A DNA stretch of 7,608 bases from Paracoccaceae bacterium (GCA_026984895.1 JALSRF010000450.1:1-7608), one strand, 5' to 3'; positions 1-6,096 are shown, counted from the first letter of the stretch. Numbers and translations: made by a program. The notes: a model not told the origin generated them from the sequence alone.

Positions 1-261
1 GTCGCCGCCTTTGCCACCGCCGGCCATTTCACCATGACGCTGGCCTTCCAGAAGGCGCCGATTACCGTCACCCAGCCGGTCACCTTCCTGCAACTGGTCT
101 GGTCGGTGCTGCTCGGGGCGCTGTTTTTCGGCGAACCGGTGGATGGCTGGGTGGTGCTGGGGGGCACCATCATCATGGCGGCGGTCAGTTTCATCACCTG
201 GCGCGAAGCGATGCTCAAGCGGCGCGCCTTCACCCCGCCGGACGTGGCCACGAAACTGTAG
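1..261 (+). CDS. EamA/DMT-family transporter, C-terminal fragment (5' end outside window)
   Basis: The reading frame is open from base 1 to a TAG at 259-261, giving the last 86 residues of a protein that begins upstream of the window. Two hydrophobic segments (about residues 24-42 and 48-65) flank a GEPVD loop. The stretch APITVTQPVTFLQLVWSVLL followed by ALFFGEPVDGW is the typical end of the second EamA domain of drug/metabolite (DMT) superfamily permeases. A short basic, soluble tail (REAMLKRRAF) follows. These are 10-TM inner-membrane exporters or importers of small metabolites. The substrate cannot be read from the C-terminus alone. The internal ATG at 34 is not a plausible start, because the family sequence continues in frame upstream of it. 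The next gene starts 66 bp downstream on the same strand, so the two could be co-transcribed. Confidence 0.85.
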   Translation, partial: VAAFATAGHFTMTLAFQKAPITVTQPVTFLQLVWSVLLGALFFGEPVDGWVVLGGTIIMAAVSFITWREAMLKRRAFTPPDVATKL

Positions 262-327
262 AACAACGACATGTGCGCCATGAACGACATGACTCATGCA
301 GATCATGAACAACGAAAGGAGTCCCGG

Positions 328-945
328 ATGCTGCGACATGCCCTTGCTGCCCTTGCCATTTCCCTTGCCCTGCCGCTGAAAGCGGTCGCCGGGTTGCTGC
401 CGGCCTATTTCGACGTTGCCGGGGTGCCCGCCGGAGAGGTGCTTGACCTGCGCGCGGCACCGGATACGGGCGCGGCCGTGCTTGGCCATCTGCCGGCGAA
501 CCGGCGCAATGTCGAAATCGTCGCCCTGTCCGAAAACGGAAAATGGGGGCTCATGGCCTACGCAGACGGCAGCGCCTGGGTGGCGATGAAATTTCTGAAG
601 CGCGCCGAACGGCAGGCCGACGAAACCCTGCCCGAAAAGCTCGGCTGCTTCGGAAACGAACCGTTCTGGGCGCTGCGGCTGAACGGCGACAGCGGCGTTT
701 TCGACGAACTCGAAGGACAGGCCGTGCCGATGACGCGCCAGTGGAGCGGCCCGCCCCAGGGTGGCGCGCCGCAAAGCTTCGGGCTGGTGCTGAAGGGCGC
801 AGATGGCGCCGCGCTTCACGGGGTGATCAGCCGCGGCCTGTGCAGCGACGGAATGAGCGAGCGACCGTTCGGATATTCGATCCGGGCGATCCTGTCGGGC
901 AGCCTTGGCGCGCGGATGCTGGCCGGATGCTGCACCCTGCCCTGA
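328..945 (+). CDS. Exported SH3-domain protein with COG3650-like C-terminal domain, function unknown
   Basis: The product is 205 aa. I chose the ATG at 328 because AGGAG (317-321) sits 6 nt upstream and the first 21 residues form a signal peptide (MLRHALAALAISLALPLKAV, likely cut after AVA). The in-frame ATG at 271 would put a polar extension before that signal. Residues about 27-93 look like a bacterial SH3 (SH3_3-type) domain, with the LDLRAAPD start, a G-x-W-G core and a GSAWVAMKFL end. Residues about 105-205 carry the GCFGNEPFWAL motif, a CSDGMSERPFGYS motif and a terminal LAGCC. This matches the COG3650 family of uncharacterised envelope proteins. Cysteines at about 107, 172, 201 and 202 could form disulphides in the periplasm. 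Bacterial SH3 domains often bind peptidoglycan or protein partners, but no activity can be assigned here. It lies just after the DMT gene and converges with choV. Confidence 0.82.
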   Translation: MLRHALAALAISLALPLKAVAGLLPAYFDVAGVPAGEVLDLRAAPDTGAAVLGHLPANRRNVEIVALSENGKWGLMAYADGSAWVAMKFLKRAERQADETLPEKLGCFGNEPFWALRLNGDSGVFDELEGQAVPMTRQWSGPPQGGAPQSFGLVLKGADGAALHGVISRGLCSDGMSERPFGYSIRAILSGSLGARMLAGCCTLP

Positions 946-1071
946 TGGGGGTGGCCGGGCCGCGGCCGCACACGCCCGGGCCTTGCATGGGCACACCAGG
1001 CCGGGGCACCGGCAAACCGGCACAACGGCGAACGGCGTAACGTCGGGCCGCAAACGCACGCCCCGGCGCAG

Positions 1072-1092
1072 CGGCAGGCGGATCCGCCGCCG
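1072..1092 (-). terminator. GC-rich hairpin beyond choV, possible terminator or 3' stabiliser
   Basis: CGGC at 1072-1075 pairs with GCCG at 1089-1092. After a bulged A at 1076, GGCG (1077-1080) pairs with CGCC (1085-1088) around a GATC loop. The core GGCGGATCCGCC (1077-1088) is a perfect 12-bp palindrome. It lies 40-60 nt past the choV stop, in the convergent gap with the SH3 gene (946-1131). No T-run follows on either strand, so it is not a classical intrinsic terminator. A second imperfect stem (974-982 with 999-1007, one mismatch) lies nearer the SH3 gene. Roles are inferred from position only. Confidence 0.35.
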
Positions 1093-1131
1093 GGCGCGCC
1101 GCCGGGCCGGCTGCGGTGATCGGCGCCGCCG

Positions 1132-2160
1132 TCAGCCGGTCGGGTCCAGCAGTTTCGAAAGAATCGTCTCGGCGGTGATCCGGCCCAGGAATGTGCCGTC
1201 GTCCACCACCCCGATCTCGCGGACCGGCCCGGCCAGGCTTTGCATCACCTCGCGCAGGCCTGCTTCGGGGGGGACGGTCACATCCGGGACCGCGCCGCCG
1301 GCCGCGCCTTGCATCACGTCGCGCGCGCTCAGCACCCCCAGCGGGTTCATGTTGGCAACGAAATCGGCCACGTAATCGCTGGCCGGGCTGGAAAAGATTT
1401 CCCGCGGGGTGCCGCATTGCACGATCCGCCCGCCCTCCATGATGGCAATCCGGTTGCCGATCTTGAACGCCTCGTCCAGGTCGTGGCTGACGAAAACGAT
1501 GGTGCGCCTGAGCTTGCCCTGAAGCTCAAGCAACTCGTCCTGCAGCCGGGTGCGGATCAGCGGATCAAGCGCGGAAAACGGCTCGTCCATCAGCAGGATC
1601 GGCGCCCGGGTGGCAAAGGCGCGCGCCAGCCCGACGCGCTGCTGCATGCCGCCCGACAACTCGTCCACCCTGCGTTCGGCCCAGTCCGACAGCCCCACCA
1701 GTTCCAGCTGTTCGGCCACCCTGGCGGCGCGCGTGGCCCTGTCCATGCCGCCCAGTTCCAGCCCCAGGCCGACGTTTTCGGCCACCGTGCGCCAGGGCAG
1801 AAGGGCGAACTGCTGAAACACCATGGCAATGGTGTTCAGCCGCAGCCGGCGCAGCGTCGCGGCGTCGGCCTTGGTGAGCGAGGTCATGCGGCCCCCGTCC
1901 AGCACCCGCACCTCGCCGCGGGTCACGGCATTCAGCCCGTTCACCGCGCGCAGCAGCGTGGACTTTCCTGACCCGGAAAGCCCCATCAGAACAAGGATTT
2001 CGCCTTCCCGGACGCTGAGCGAGCAGTCATGCACCCCCAGCACCTGGCCGGTGGCCTTCTGGATTTCGGCGCGACTCTTTCCGGCGTCCATCTGCGGCAG
2101 GGCCGCATCGGGGCGGTCTCCGAAAACGATGGAAACCCGGTCGAATTCCACCGCCGTCAT
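1132..2160 (-). CDS. choV: Choline ABC transporter ATP-binding protein ChoV
   Basis: The 342-aa product is the ATPase of a choline importer of the ChoXWV type (a ProV/OpuAA relative). It acts on the cytoplasmic face and drives uptake through ChoW. Motifs in order: Walker A GLSGSGKST (60-68), Q-loop FQQFALLPW (about 115-123), signature LSGGMQQRVGLARA (168-181), Walker B ILLMDEP (188-194), D-loop SALD (196-199) and H-loop histidine in VFVSHD (H226). The extended N-terminus before Walker A, with a KATGQVLGV segment, is typical of glycine betaine/choline ATPases. Residues about 275-342 form a short CBS-like tail (LSARDVM, EIGVVDDGTFLGRIT), which in OpuA-type systems relates to osmotic sensing. 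The start ATG at 2158-2160 overlaps the choW stop as ATGA, implying translational coupling. The frame stays open further upstream, but that part only shadows choW. All catalytic motifs are intact. Confidence 0.95.
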   Translation of the reverse strand: MTAVEFDRVSIVFGDRPDAALPQMDAGKSRAEIQKATGQVLGVHDCSLSVREGEILVLMGLSGSGKSTLLRAVNGLNAVTRGEVRVLDGGRMTSLTKADAATLRRLRLNTIAMVFQQFALLPWRTVAENVGLGLELGGMDRATRAARVAEQLELVGLSDWAERRVDELSGGMQQRVGLARAFATRAPILLMDEPFSALDPLIRTRLQDELLELQGKLRRTIVFVSHDLDEAFKIGNRIAIMEGGRIVQCGTPREIFSSPASDYVADFVANMNPLGVLSARDVMQGAAGGAVPDVTVPPEAGLREVMQSLAGPVREIGVVDDGTFLGRITAETILSKLLDPTG

Positions 2161-2990
2161 TTGCCGCCCACCCGCAGCATCCGGTCCAGCATGATCGCCA
2201 GAACCACGATGATGAAGCCGCTTTCGAACCCCAGCGCCGTGTTGACCGAATTGAGCGCGCGCACCACCGGCACGCCCAGCCCGTTGGCGCCGACCAGGGC
2301 GGCGATCACCACCATCGACAGGCTCAGCATGATCGTCTGGTTCAGCCCGGCCATGATCTGCGGCATTGCCCAGGGCAGTTCCACCTTCCACAGGGTCTGG
2401 CGCGGCGTGCCGCCAAAGGCGCGCACCGCTTCCAGCAGTTCGGTCGGGGTCGAGGAGATGCCCAGATGCGTCAGCCGGATCGGGGCCGGCAGCACGAAGA
2501 TCACGGTTGCGATCAGGCCGGGCACCATGCCGATGCCGAAAAACACGATCGCCGGGATCAGATAGACGAAGGTCGGCAGGGTCTGCATCAGATCCAGCAC
2601 CGGCCGCATCACCCGGAAAAGCCGGGGCCGGTGCGCCGCCGCGATCCCCACCGGCACGCCCAGCCCCATGCACAGCACGCAGGCCGCCAGCACCAGGGTC
2701 AGGCTTTCGGTGGTCTGTTTCCAGTAGCCCTGGTTGAGAATGAACAGAAAGCCGAGCCCCACGAACAGCGCGGTTTTCCAGGACCGCTGCACCAGCCATG
2801 TCAGCGCCACGAATGCGCCGATCACCGCCAGGGCAGGGGGCGCCTGAAGCGCCCACAGGAGCCAGCCGATCAGCTGCTCCATGGCCTCGGACAGACCGTC
2901 GAAGAACCAGGCGCCGTGGTCCTGAAGCCAGTCGAAAACCGCCTTGGCGGTCTTGCCGACGGGAATCCTGGTTTCGCTCAGCCAGTCCAT
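2157..2990 (-). CDS. choW: Choline ABC transporter permease ChoW
   Basis: The 277-aa product is the inner-membrane permease of the choline importer, close to the usual length of about 280 aa for ChoW/ProW-like proteins. An N-terminal soluble and amphipathic stretch (1-40) precedes hydrophobic segments at about 40-67, 72-86, 97-119, 140-168 and 210-265. The DLMQTLPTFVYLIP motif (133-146) and the EAA-type coupling loop EAVRAFGGTPRQTLWKVELP (187-206), which contacts the ATPase, are both present. I chose the ATG at 2988-2990, giving MDWLSETRIPVGK, because AGAGGG lies about 5 nt upstream. The alternative ATG at 3074 would add 28 Arg/Gly-rich residues that look like translated intergenic DNA. The stop overlaps the choV start (ATGA). 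It is the second gene of the operon, 147 bp after choX. Confidence 0.95.
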   Translation of the reverse strand: MDWLSETRIPVGKTAKAVFDWLQDHGAWFFDGLSEAMEQLIGWLLWALQAPPALAVIGAFVALTWLVQRSWKTALFVGLGFLFILNQGYWKQTTESLTLVLAACVLCMGLGVPVGIAAAHRPRLFRVMRPVLDLMQTLPTFVYLIPAIVFFGIGMVPGLIATVIFVLPAPIRLTHLGISSTPTELLEAVRAFGGTPRQTLWKVELPWAMPQIMAGLNQTIMLSLSMVVIAALVGANGLGVPVVRALNSVNTALGFESGFIIVVLAIMLDRMLRVGGK

Positions 2991-3137
2991 GCCGGCCCTC
3001 TTGCCGGTTCGCTCGCAGCCGTGCCGGCCACGCGCCGCCCGTCGCCGGCGCAGCGGCGCCCCGGCCCGCAGCATGCCGCCGCCCGGGCCACCGCCGCGGC
3101 CGGCCCGCAGGCCGACCCGGGGCGCGGTGTCATCGCC
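2991..3137 (-). promoter_or_regulatory. Structured choX-choW intergenic region (nested inverted repeats)
   Basis: This 147-bp, very GC-rich gap lies inside an otherwise tight operon. GCGCCCCGG (3056-3064) and CCGGGGCGC (3117-3125) are perfect 9-bp inverted repeats. Inside them is a compact hairpin, CGGCC (3101-3105) with GGCCG (3110-3114) around a 4-nt loop. No T-run follows. In binding-protein-dependent importers, hairpins after the binding-protein gene commonly stabilise its upstream mRNA or attenuate read-through, so the binding protein is made in excess. That role is inferred here from position and structure. A secondary promoter for choWV cannot be excluded. Confidence 0.45.
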
Positions 3138-4064
3138 TTACAGTCCCAGCGCCGCCCTGACGGCGGCCATCCCGTCGCCGCCGTCGCGGGTCTTGACCCC
3201 GGCCAGCCATTTGCCGAGGAGTTCGGGATGCGCCTTGAGCCAGGCTTTCGCGGCCGGCCCGGCCTCCTGGCCGTCATCGAGGATCGCCCCCATGATCTCG
3301 TTTTCCATCGGCAGGGTGAATTCGAGGTTTTTCAGCAGGGTTCCGACATTGGGGCATTCGTCCGCATAGCCGGCGCGGGTATTGGTATAAACCGTGGCGC
3401 CGCCGAAATCGGGGCCGAACCAGTCATCCCCGCCCGAAAGATAGGTCAGCTCGAAATTGGCGTTCATCGGGTGCGGTTCCCAGCCCAGAAACACGATCGG
3501 CTCGCCCTTGCGGTTGGCCCGCGCCACCTGCGCCAGCATCCCCTGTTCCGAGCTTTCGACCACCTCGAAGCCGCTCAGACCGAAGGCGTTCTGCTTGATC
3601 ATGTCCATGATCAGCCGGTTGCCGTCATTGCCCGGCTCGATGCCGTAGATCCGGCCGCCCAGTTCGTCCTTGTGGGCGGCGATATCGGCAAAATCCCGGA
3701 TGCCGAGATCGGCGGCGGCCTTGTTTGCCGCCAGCGTGTATTTCGCGCCATGCAGGTTGGCACGCACGGTGTCCACGGTGCCGGCCTCGCGATAGGGGGC
3801 GATGTTGGCCTCCATCGTCGGCATCCAGTTGCCCAGGAATACGTCCACATCGCCCTTGGCCATGGCCTCGTAGGTGACCGGCACCGACAGGATCTTGGTG
3901 TCGGTATCGTAGCCCAGCGCCTTCAGGACGGCGCTGGTGGCGGCCGTGGTGGCGGTGATGTCCGTCCAGCCGACATCGGAGAAGGTGACCTTGGAACAAT
4001 CGGCGAATGCCGGTGCGCCGGCCGCGACCAGCGCCAGCGCGCACAGAGATGTCTTGATGTTCAT
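3138..4064 (-). CDS. choX: Choline ABC transporter substrate-binding protein ChoX
   Basis: The 308-aa product is a periplasmic binding protein that captures choline (and probably acetylcholine) for ChoWV. A signal peptide covers residues 1-21 (MNIKTSLCALALVAAGAPAF, cut before DC). The choline-box residues known from Sinorhizobium ChoX, as I recall them (W43, D45, W90, Y119, N156, W205), all appear here with a constant offset of 10: W33, D35, W80, Y109, N146 and W195. The cysteine pair C23 and C237 matches the family disulphide with the same offset. Signature stretches are DVGWTDI, VFLGNWMPTME, GIEPGNDGN and FLGWEPHPMN. The start ATG at 4062-4064 has GGGAGG 6 nt upstream. The longer in-frame ATG at 4109 would put 15 polar residues before the signal peptide and is rejected. 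It is the first gene of choXWV, read from the candidate promoter at 4109-4137. Confidence 0.96.
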   Translation of the reverse strand: MNIKTSLCALALVAAGAPAFADCSKVTFSDVGWTDITATTAATSAVLKALGYDTDTKILSVPVTYEAMAKGDVDVFLGNWMPTMEANIAPYREAGTVDTVRANLHGAKYTLAANKAAADLGIRDFADIAAHKDELGGRIYGIEPGNDGNRLIMDMIKQNAFGLSGFEVVESSEQGMLAQVARANRKGEPIVFLGWEPHPMNANFELTYLSGGDDWFGPDFGGATVYTNTRAGYADECPNVGTLLKNLEFTLPMENEIMGAILDDGQEAGPAAKAWLKAHPELLGKWLAGVKTRDGGDGMAAVRAALGL

Positions 4065-4108
4065 GGGTGGCCTCCCTGACCAGGAAATCTTTTTTGATTG
4101 GCCGGTCA

Positions 4109-4137
4109 AGTAGAACGCATGCGTGCAGGCCTGTCCA
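4109..4137 (-). promoter_or_regulatory. Candidate choX sigma-70-type promoter
   Basis: On the minus strand, TGGACA (4132-4137, 5 of 6 to TTGACA) is followed after exactly 17 bp by TCTACT (4109-4114, 4 of 6 to TATAAT). This predicts a transcript start near 4102 and a leader of about 38 nt with a good Shine-Dalgarno before choX. The 10-bp palindrome ACGCATGCGT (4115-4124) lies in the spacer. The assignment is by motif only, and the -10 lacks the important second-position A. Confidence 0.4.
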
Positions 4138-4154
4138 GATATTTCATTGGACAG
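4131..4154. promoter_or_regulatory. Palindromic operator candidate CTGTCCA-N10-TGGACAG
   Basis: Perfect 7-bp inverted repeats, CTGTCCA (4131-4137) and TGGACAG (4148-4154), are separated by an AT-rich 10-bp spacer. The half-sites are 17 bp apart centre to centre, which suits a dimeric regulator. One half-site coincides with the -35 hexamer of the candidate choX promoter. It could therefore be a repressor site (such as a GntR- or LacI-type protein) or an activator site for choline or osmotic control. The regulator is not encoded in the window, so its identity is unknown. Confidence 0.5.
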
Positions 4155-4177
4155 TGGGGGCTGCCGCCCGGCCCCGT

Positions 4178-4191
4178 TTGACGCGGATCAA
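4178..4191. promoter_or_regulatory. FNR/FnrL-type binding site TTGAC-N4-ATCAA
   Basis: The sequence TTGACGCGGATCAA matches the FNR-family consensus TTGAT-N4-ATCAA at 9 of 10 defined positions. Its centre (4184/4185) is 63 bp before the ydcH start codon. AACGAT at 4214-4219 sits where the -10 would be for a class II (-41.5) FNR promoter starting near 4226. This suggests activation of ydcH at low oxygen by FnrL, or by a Dnr-type homologue responding to NO, because the boxes overlap. The box is also about 120 bp upstream of choX on the other strand, too far for a typical class II role there. Confidence 0.6.
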
Positions 4192-4247
4192 TGCGCGCAG
4201 CAGGCATTGGCGCAACGATCCGCGCAGATGCCGCAAACGAGGACCGC

Positions 4248-4496
4248 ATGAGCCACACCCCCCATGAACTGCCCGAGGAATTTCCCGAATACAAGGCCAG
4301 GATACGCGCGCTGAAACACAGCGATACGCATTTCGCGCGCCTTGCCGAAGCCTATGAGGCGCTGAACCGGAAAATTCATCGCGCCGAAAGCTTTGTCGAG
4401 CCGACAGACGCGCTGCACGAGGCCGAGATGCGCAGGCAGCGCCTGGCGCTGAAGGACGAAATCTGGAAGCTGCTGCAGGCCGACCGCGGCGGTTGA
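4248..4496 (+). CDS. YdcH/DUF465 family small protein
   Basis: The 82-aa, highly charged, fully helical-looking product matches the YdcH (DUF465, PF04325) family as found in Rhodobacterales. Recognisable family features are MSHTPHELPEEFPEY at the start, an IRALKHSDTHFARLAEAYE helix, a NRKIHRAE link and a final RRQRLALKDEIWKLL helix. The protein probably forms an antiparallel helical hairpin in the cytoplasm. The molecular role of the family is not established. The ATG at 4248 is chosen over the in-frame ATG at 4191 because GAGGA (4239-4243) precedes it and the family N-terminus begins here. The 4191 ATG also lies inside the FNR-type box. It is transcribed away from choX and convergent with the ScfR gene. 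Oxygen-dependent control is inferred from the box at 4178-4191. Confidence 0.9.
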   Translation: MSHTPHELPEEFPEYKARIRALKHSDTHFARLAEAYEALNRKIHRAESFVEPTDALHEAEMRRQRLALKDEIWKLLQADRGG

Positions 4497-4500
4497 GGCC

Positions 4501-4552
4501 GGCCCGCCAGGCGGGAACGCCAGGCCGGAACGCCAGGCCGGAACGCAAATGC
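4501..4552. repeat. 13-bp tandem repeat between ydcH and the ScfR gene
   Basis: The unit GGAACGCCAGGCC occurs twice in perfect tandem (4514-4526 and 4527-4539). It is flanked by a diverged copy on each side (4501-4513, differing at 3 positions, and 4540-4552, more diverged). The array lies 4 bp after the ydcH stop, in the 131-bp convergent gap with the ScfR gene. Its left edge contains the small inverted repeat CCCGCC-A-GGCGGG (4503-4515), which could help end ydcH transcription. No coding role is seen. Confidence 0.7.
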
Positions 4553-4570
4553 CGGGGTGCGCCCCATCCG

Positions 4571-4586
4571 CGGCCTGCGCGGGCCG
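4571..4586. terminator. Hairpin in the ydcH/ScfR convergent gap, possible bidirectional terminator
   Basis: CGGCC (4571-4575) pairs with GGCCG (4582-4586) around a 6-nt loop, about midway between two converging genes. There is no T-run on either side, so intrinsic termination is uncertain. The position is its main support. Confidence 0.3.
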
Positions 4587-4627
4587 GGCACGGGGGCGGG
4601 GGCGGGCGGTCCGGCGTGGGCTCTCGG

Positions 4628-6028
4628 CTATTGCAGTGCGTAGGGCAGCAGTCCGCGCTGGTTGTGATCGACGGCCAGCCGGCGTTCAAGCGGCGGCACC
4701 GAGCGCTGATGGCAGCCGCGGCGTTCGCAGATTCGGCAGGAAATCCCGATCGGCTCGAAGGCCTGGGGGTTTTTCAGGTCCAGGTCGTCGGCATAGACCA
4801 GGCGCGAGGCGTGGGTGATCTCGCAGCCCAGCCCGATGGCATAGCGGCGCACCGGTGCCCGAAAGGAACCGCCCGGTTTCGACACGTCGCGCGCCAGGCA
4901 GAAATAGCGCACCCCGTCCGGGGTTTCGGCCAGCTGGCGCAGGAAACGCCCGGGCGTTTCGAACGCCTGGTGCACGTTCCACAGCGGGCAGGCGCCGCCG
5001 AAACGGGCGAACTGCAGCCGTGTCGCAGAGTGACGCTTGGTGATCGTGCCCGCCTGATCGACCCGCACGAAAAAGAACGGAATGCCCTTTGCGCCGGGGC
5101 GTTGCAGCGTCGAAAGCCGGTGTGCCACCTGCTCGATCGAGGCGCCGAACATGTCGGCCAGCCGCTCCAGGTCATGGCGGGTCTCCTCGGCGGCCTGCTG
5201 AAACGGCCCATAGGGCAGCAGCGCCGCCCCGGCGAAGTAGTTGGCCAGCCCGATCCTGGCGATGGCGCGGGCCTCGCCGCTCTGGAAGCGCGCCAGGTCA
5301 AGCGTCGCCTCCAGCAACTCGTTCTGGGTCAGCAGCGCAAGCTGGTGCAACAGCTGGAAGCGGCGCGTCGGGGCGGCGGCGCTGGCGCACAGCTCAAGCC
5401 GGCGCGCCGCGGCATCGAATCGGCGCAGCATCGGGCCCGGGTGGTCGCTCACGCTGACGCCCAGCGTCGCCAGGGCGTCGCGCGCCGCCGCTTCCACGTC
5501 GCGCGCGGTGCCGGCGGGGGCGGCGAAATGCTCGGCCGCGCGGTCCACCGCGTCGATGTAGTTGTCGCAGTAGTGGAAGAAATCGCGCACCTCTTCCCAG
5601 GGGCTGGGCCGCACCGGGCTGTCCTCGCGCCCCAGGGCTTCGTCCAGAGAGGCAAGCCGTTCGTGGCTTTGCCGGTAGGCGCGGTGCAGATCGAGAAAGG
5701 CGCGTGCCAGGGCCGGGGCGTTGGCGGCGGCAAGGCGCAGGTCGACGAGCGGGGGCGCGGTTTCGGCAAACACCGGGTCGGCCAGCGCTTCGCGCATGTC
5801 CGAGACCATCCGCTCGCTGTCGCCGGCGGCAAGTTCGGTCACGTCCAGGCCGAATTCGCGCGCCAGCCCCAGCACCACGGCGGTGCTGAGCGGGCGATTG
5901 TTGTTTTCCATCTGGTTCAGATAGGGCAGCGACACGCCAAGCTTGCCGGCAAAGGCCCGTTGGGTCAGCCCCAGCCGGGTGCGGATTTCGCGCAGCTTGG
6001 CGCCGGCGTAAAGCTTCTGTGTGGCCAT
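4628..6028 (-). CDS. ScfR-family short-chain fatty acyl-CoA transcriptional regulator (PccR-like)
   Basis: The 466-aa product is a cytoplasmic DNA-binding regulator. Residues 8-62 form an XRE/HTH_3 domain (KLREIRTRLGLTQRAFAGKL, then GVSLPYLNQMENNNRPLS). The middle (about 150-330) resembles the ImmA/IrrE (DUF955) fold, but its HExxH site is degenerate (HQLAL at 228-232), so no protease activity is expected. Residues about 310-466 are the ScfRs (DUF2083) domain with RFGGACPLWNVHQAF (342-356) and a CRICERRGC cysteine cluster (C431, C434, C439). The family includes PccR, which controls propionyl-CoA carboxylase in Rhodobacter sphaeroides, and the RamB/MccR-like regulators of acyl-CoA use. The close similarity makes PccR orthology likely, but no pcc gene is in view. 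The start ATG (6026-6028) has GGAG 5 nt upstream. GCAAA-type boxes upstream suggest autoregulation. Confidence 0.92.
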   Translation of the reverse strand: MATQKLYAGAKLREIRTRLGLTQRAFAGKLGVSLPYLNQMENNNRPLSTAVVLGLAREFGLDVTELAAGDSERMVSDMREALADPVFAETAPPLVDLRLAAANAPALARAFLDLHRAYRQSHERLASLDEALGREDSPVRPSPWEEVRDFFHYCDNYIDAVDRAAEHFAAPAGTARDVEAAARDALATLGVSVSDHPGPMLRRFDAAARRLELCASAAAPTRRFQLLHQLALLTQNELLEATLDLARFQSGEARAIARIGLANYFAGAALLPYGPFQQAAEETRHDLERLADMFGASIEQVAHRLSTLQRPGAKGIPFFFVRVDQAGTITKRHSATRLQFARFGGACPLWNVHQAFETPGRFLRQLAETPDGVRYFCLARDVSKPGGSFRAPVRRYAIGLGCEITHASRLVYADDLDLKNPQAFEPIGISCRICERRGCHQRSVPPLERRLAVDHNQRGLLPYALQ

Positions 6029-6045
6029 GGGGGCTCCGGCGGTGG

Positions 6046-6096
6046 TTTGCAGTTTTGCTTGTCCGAAACTCTAGTTTTGCAAAACATGACATGCAA
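6046..6096 (-). promoter_or_regulatory. ScfR gene promoter with TTTGCAAA-like boxes
   Basis: The perfect 12-bp palindrome GTTTTGCAAAAC (6074-6085) contains TTTGCAAA, the core I recall for PccR sites. Partial copies lie at 6046-6051 (TTTGCA), 6053-6058 (TTTTGC) and 6091-6096 (ATGCAA). A minus-strand promoter can be drawn as TTGCAT (6091-6096), a 17-bp spacer and TAGAGT (6068-6073). The palindrome then occupies the spacer and abuts the -10, a position that fits repression by the gene's own product. The boxes are seen directly; the promoter hexamers are weak and the autoregulation is inferred. Confidence 0.5.

Noticed and set aside
271..327. Longer start of the SH3 protein at 271
   Set aside because: It places a charged stretch before the signal peptide. 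The AGGAG at 317-321 points to the ATG at 328.
816..1417. Several Arg-rich open frames in and around the 946-1131 gap
   Set aside because: They are composition artefacts with no domain, no ribosome site, and overlap with the SH3 gene or choV.
2161..2856. In-frame extension of choV upstream to 2856
   Set aside because: It overlaps all but the 5' end of choW in another frame and reads as Pro/Ala/Gly-rich filler. The family N-terminus and the ATGA overlap fix the start at 2160.
2466..4079. A 537-codon plus-strand open frame antisense to choX and choW
   Set aside because: It is the GC-driven mirror of two genes with clear family motifs. Its His/Gln/Arg-rich translation has no recognisable domain and no ribosome site.
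4065..4109. Longer choX start at 4109
   Set aside because: It would add 15 polar residues before a normal signal peptide, and the strong ribosome site matches the ATG at 4064.
4094..4109. TTGA-N8-TCAA inverted repeat as a second FNR site
   Set aside because: The 8-bp spacing between short arms does not fit the TTGAT-N4-ATCAA geometry.
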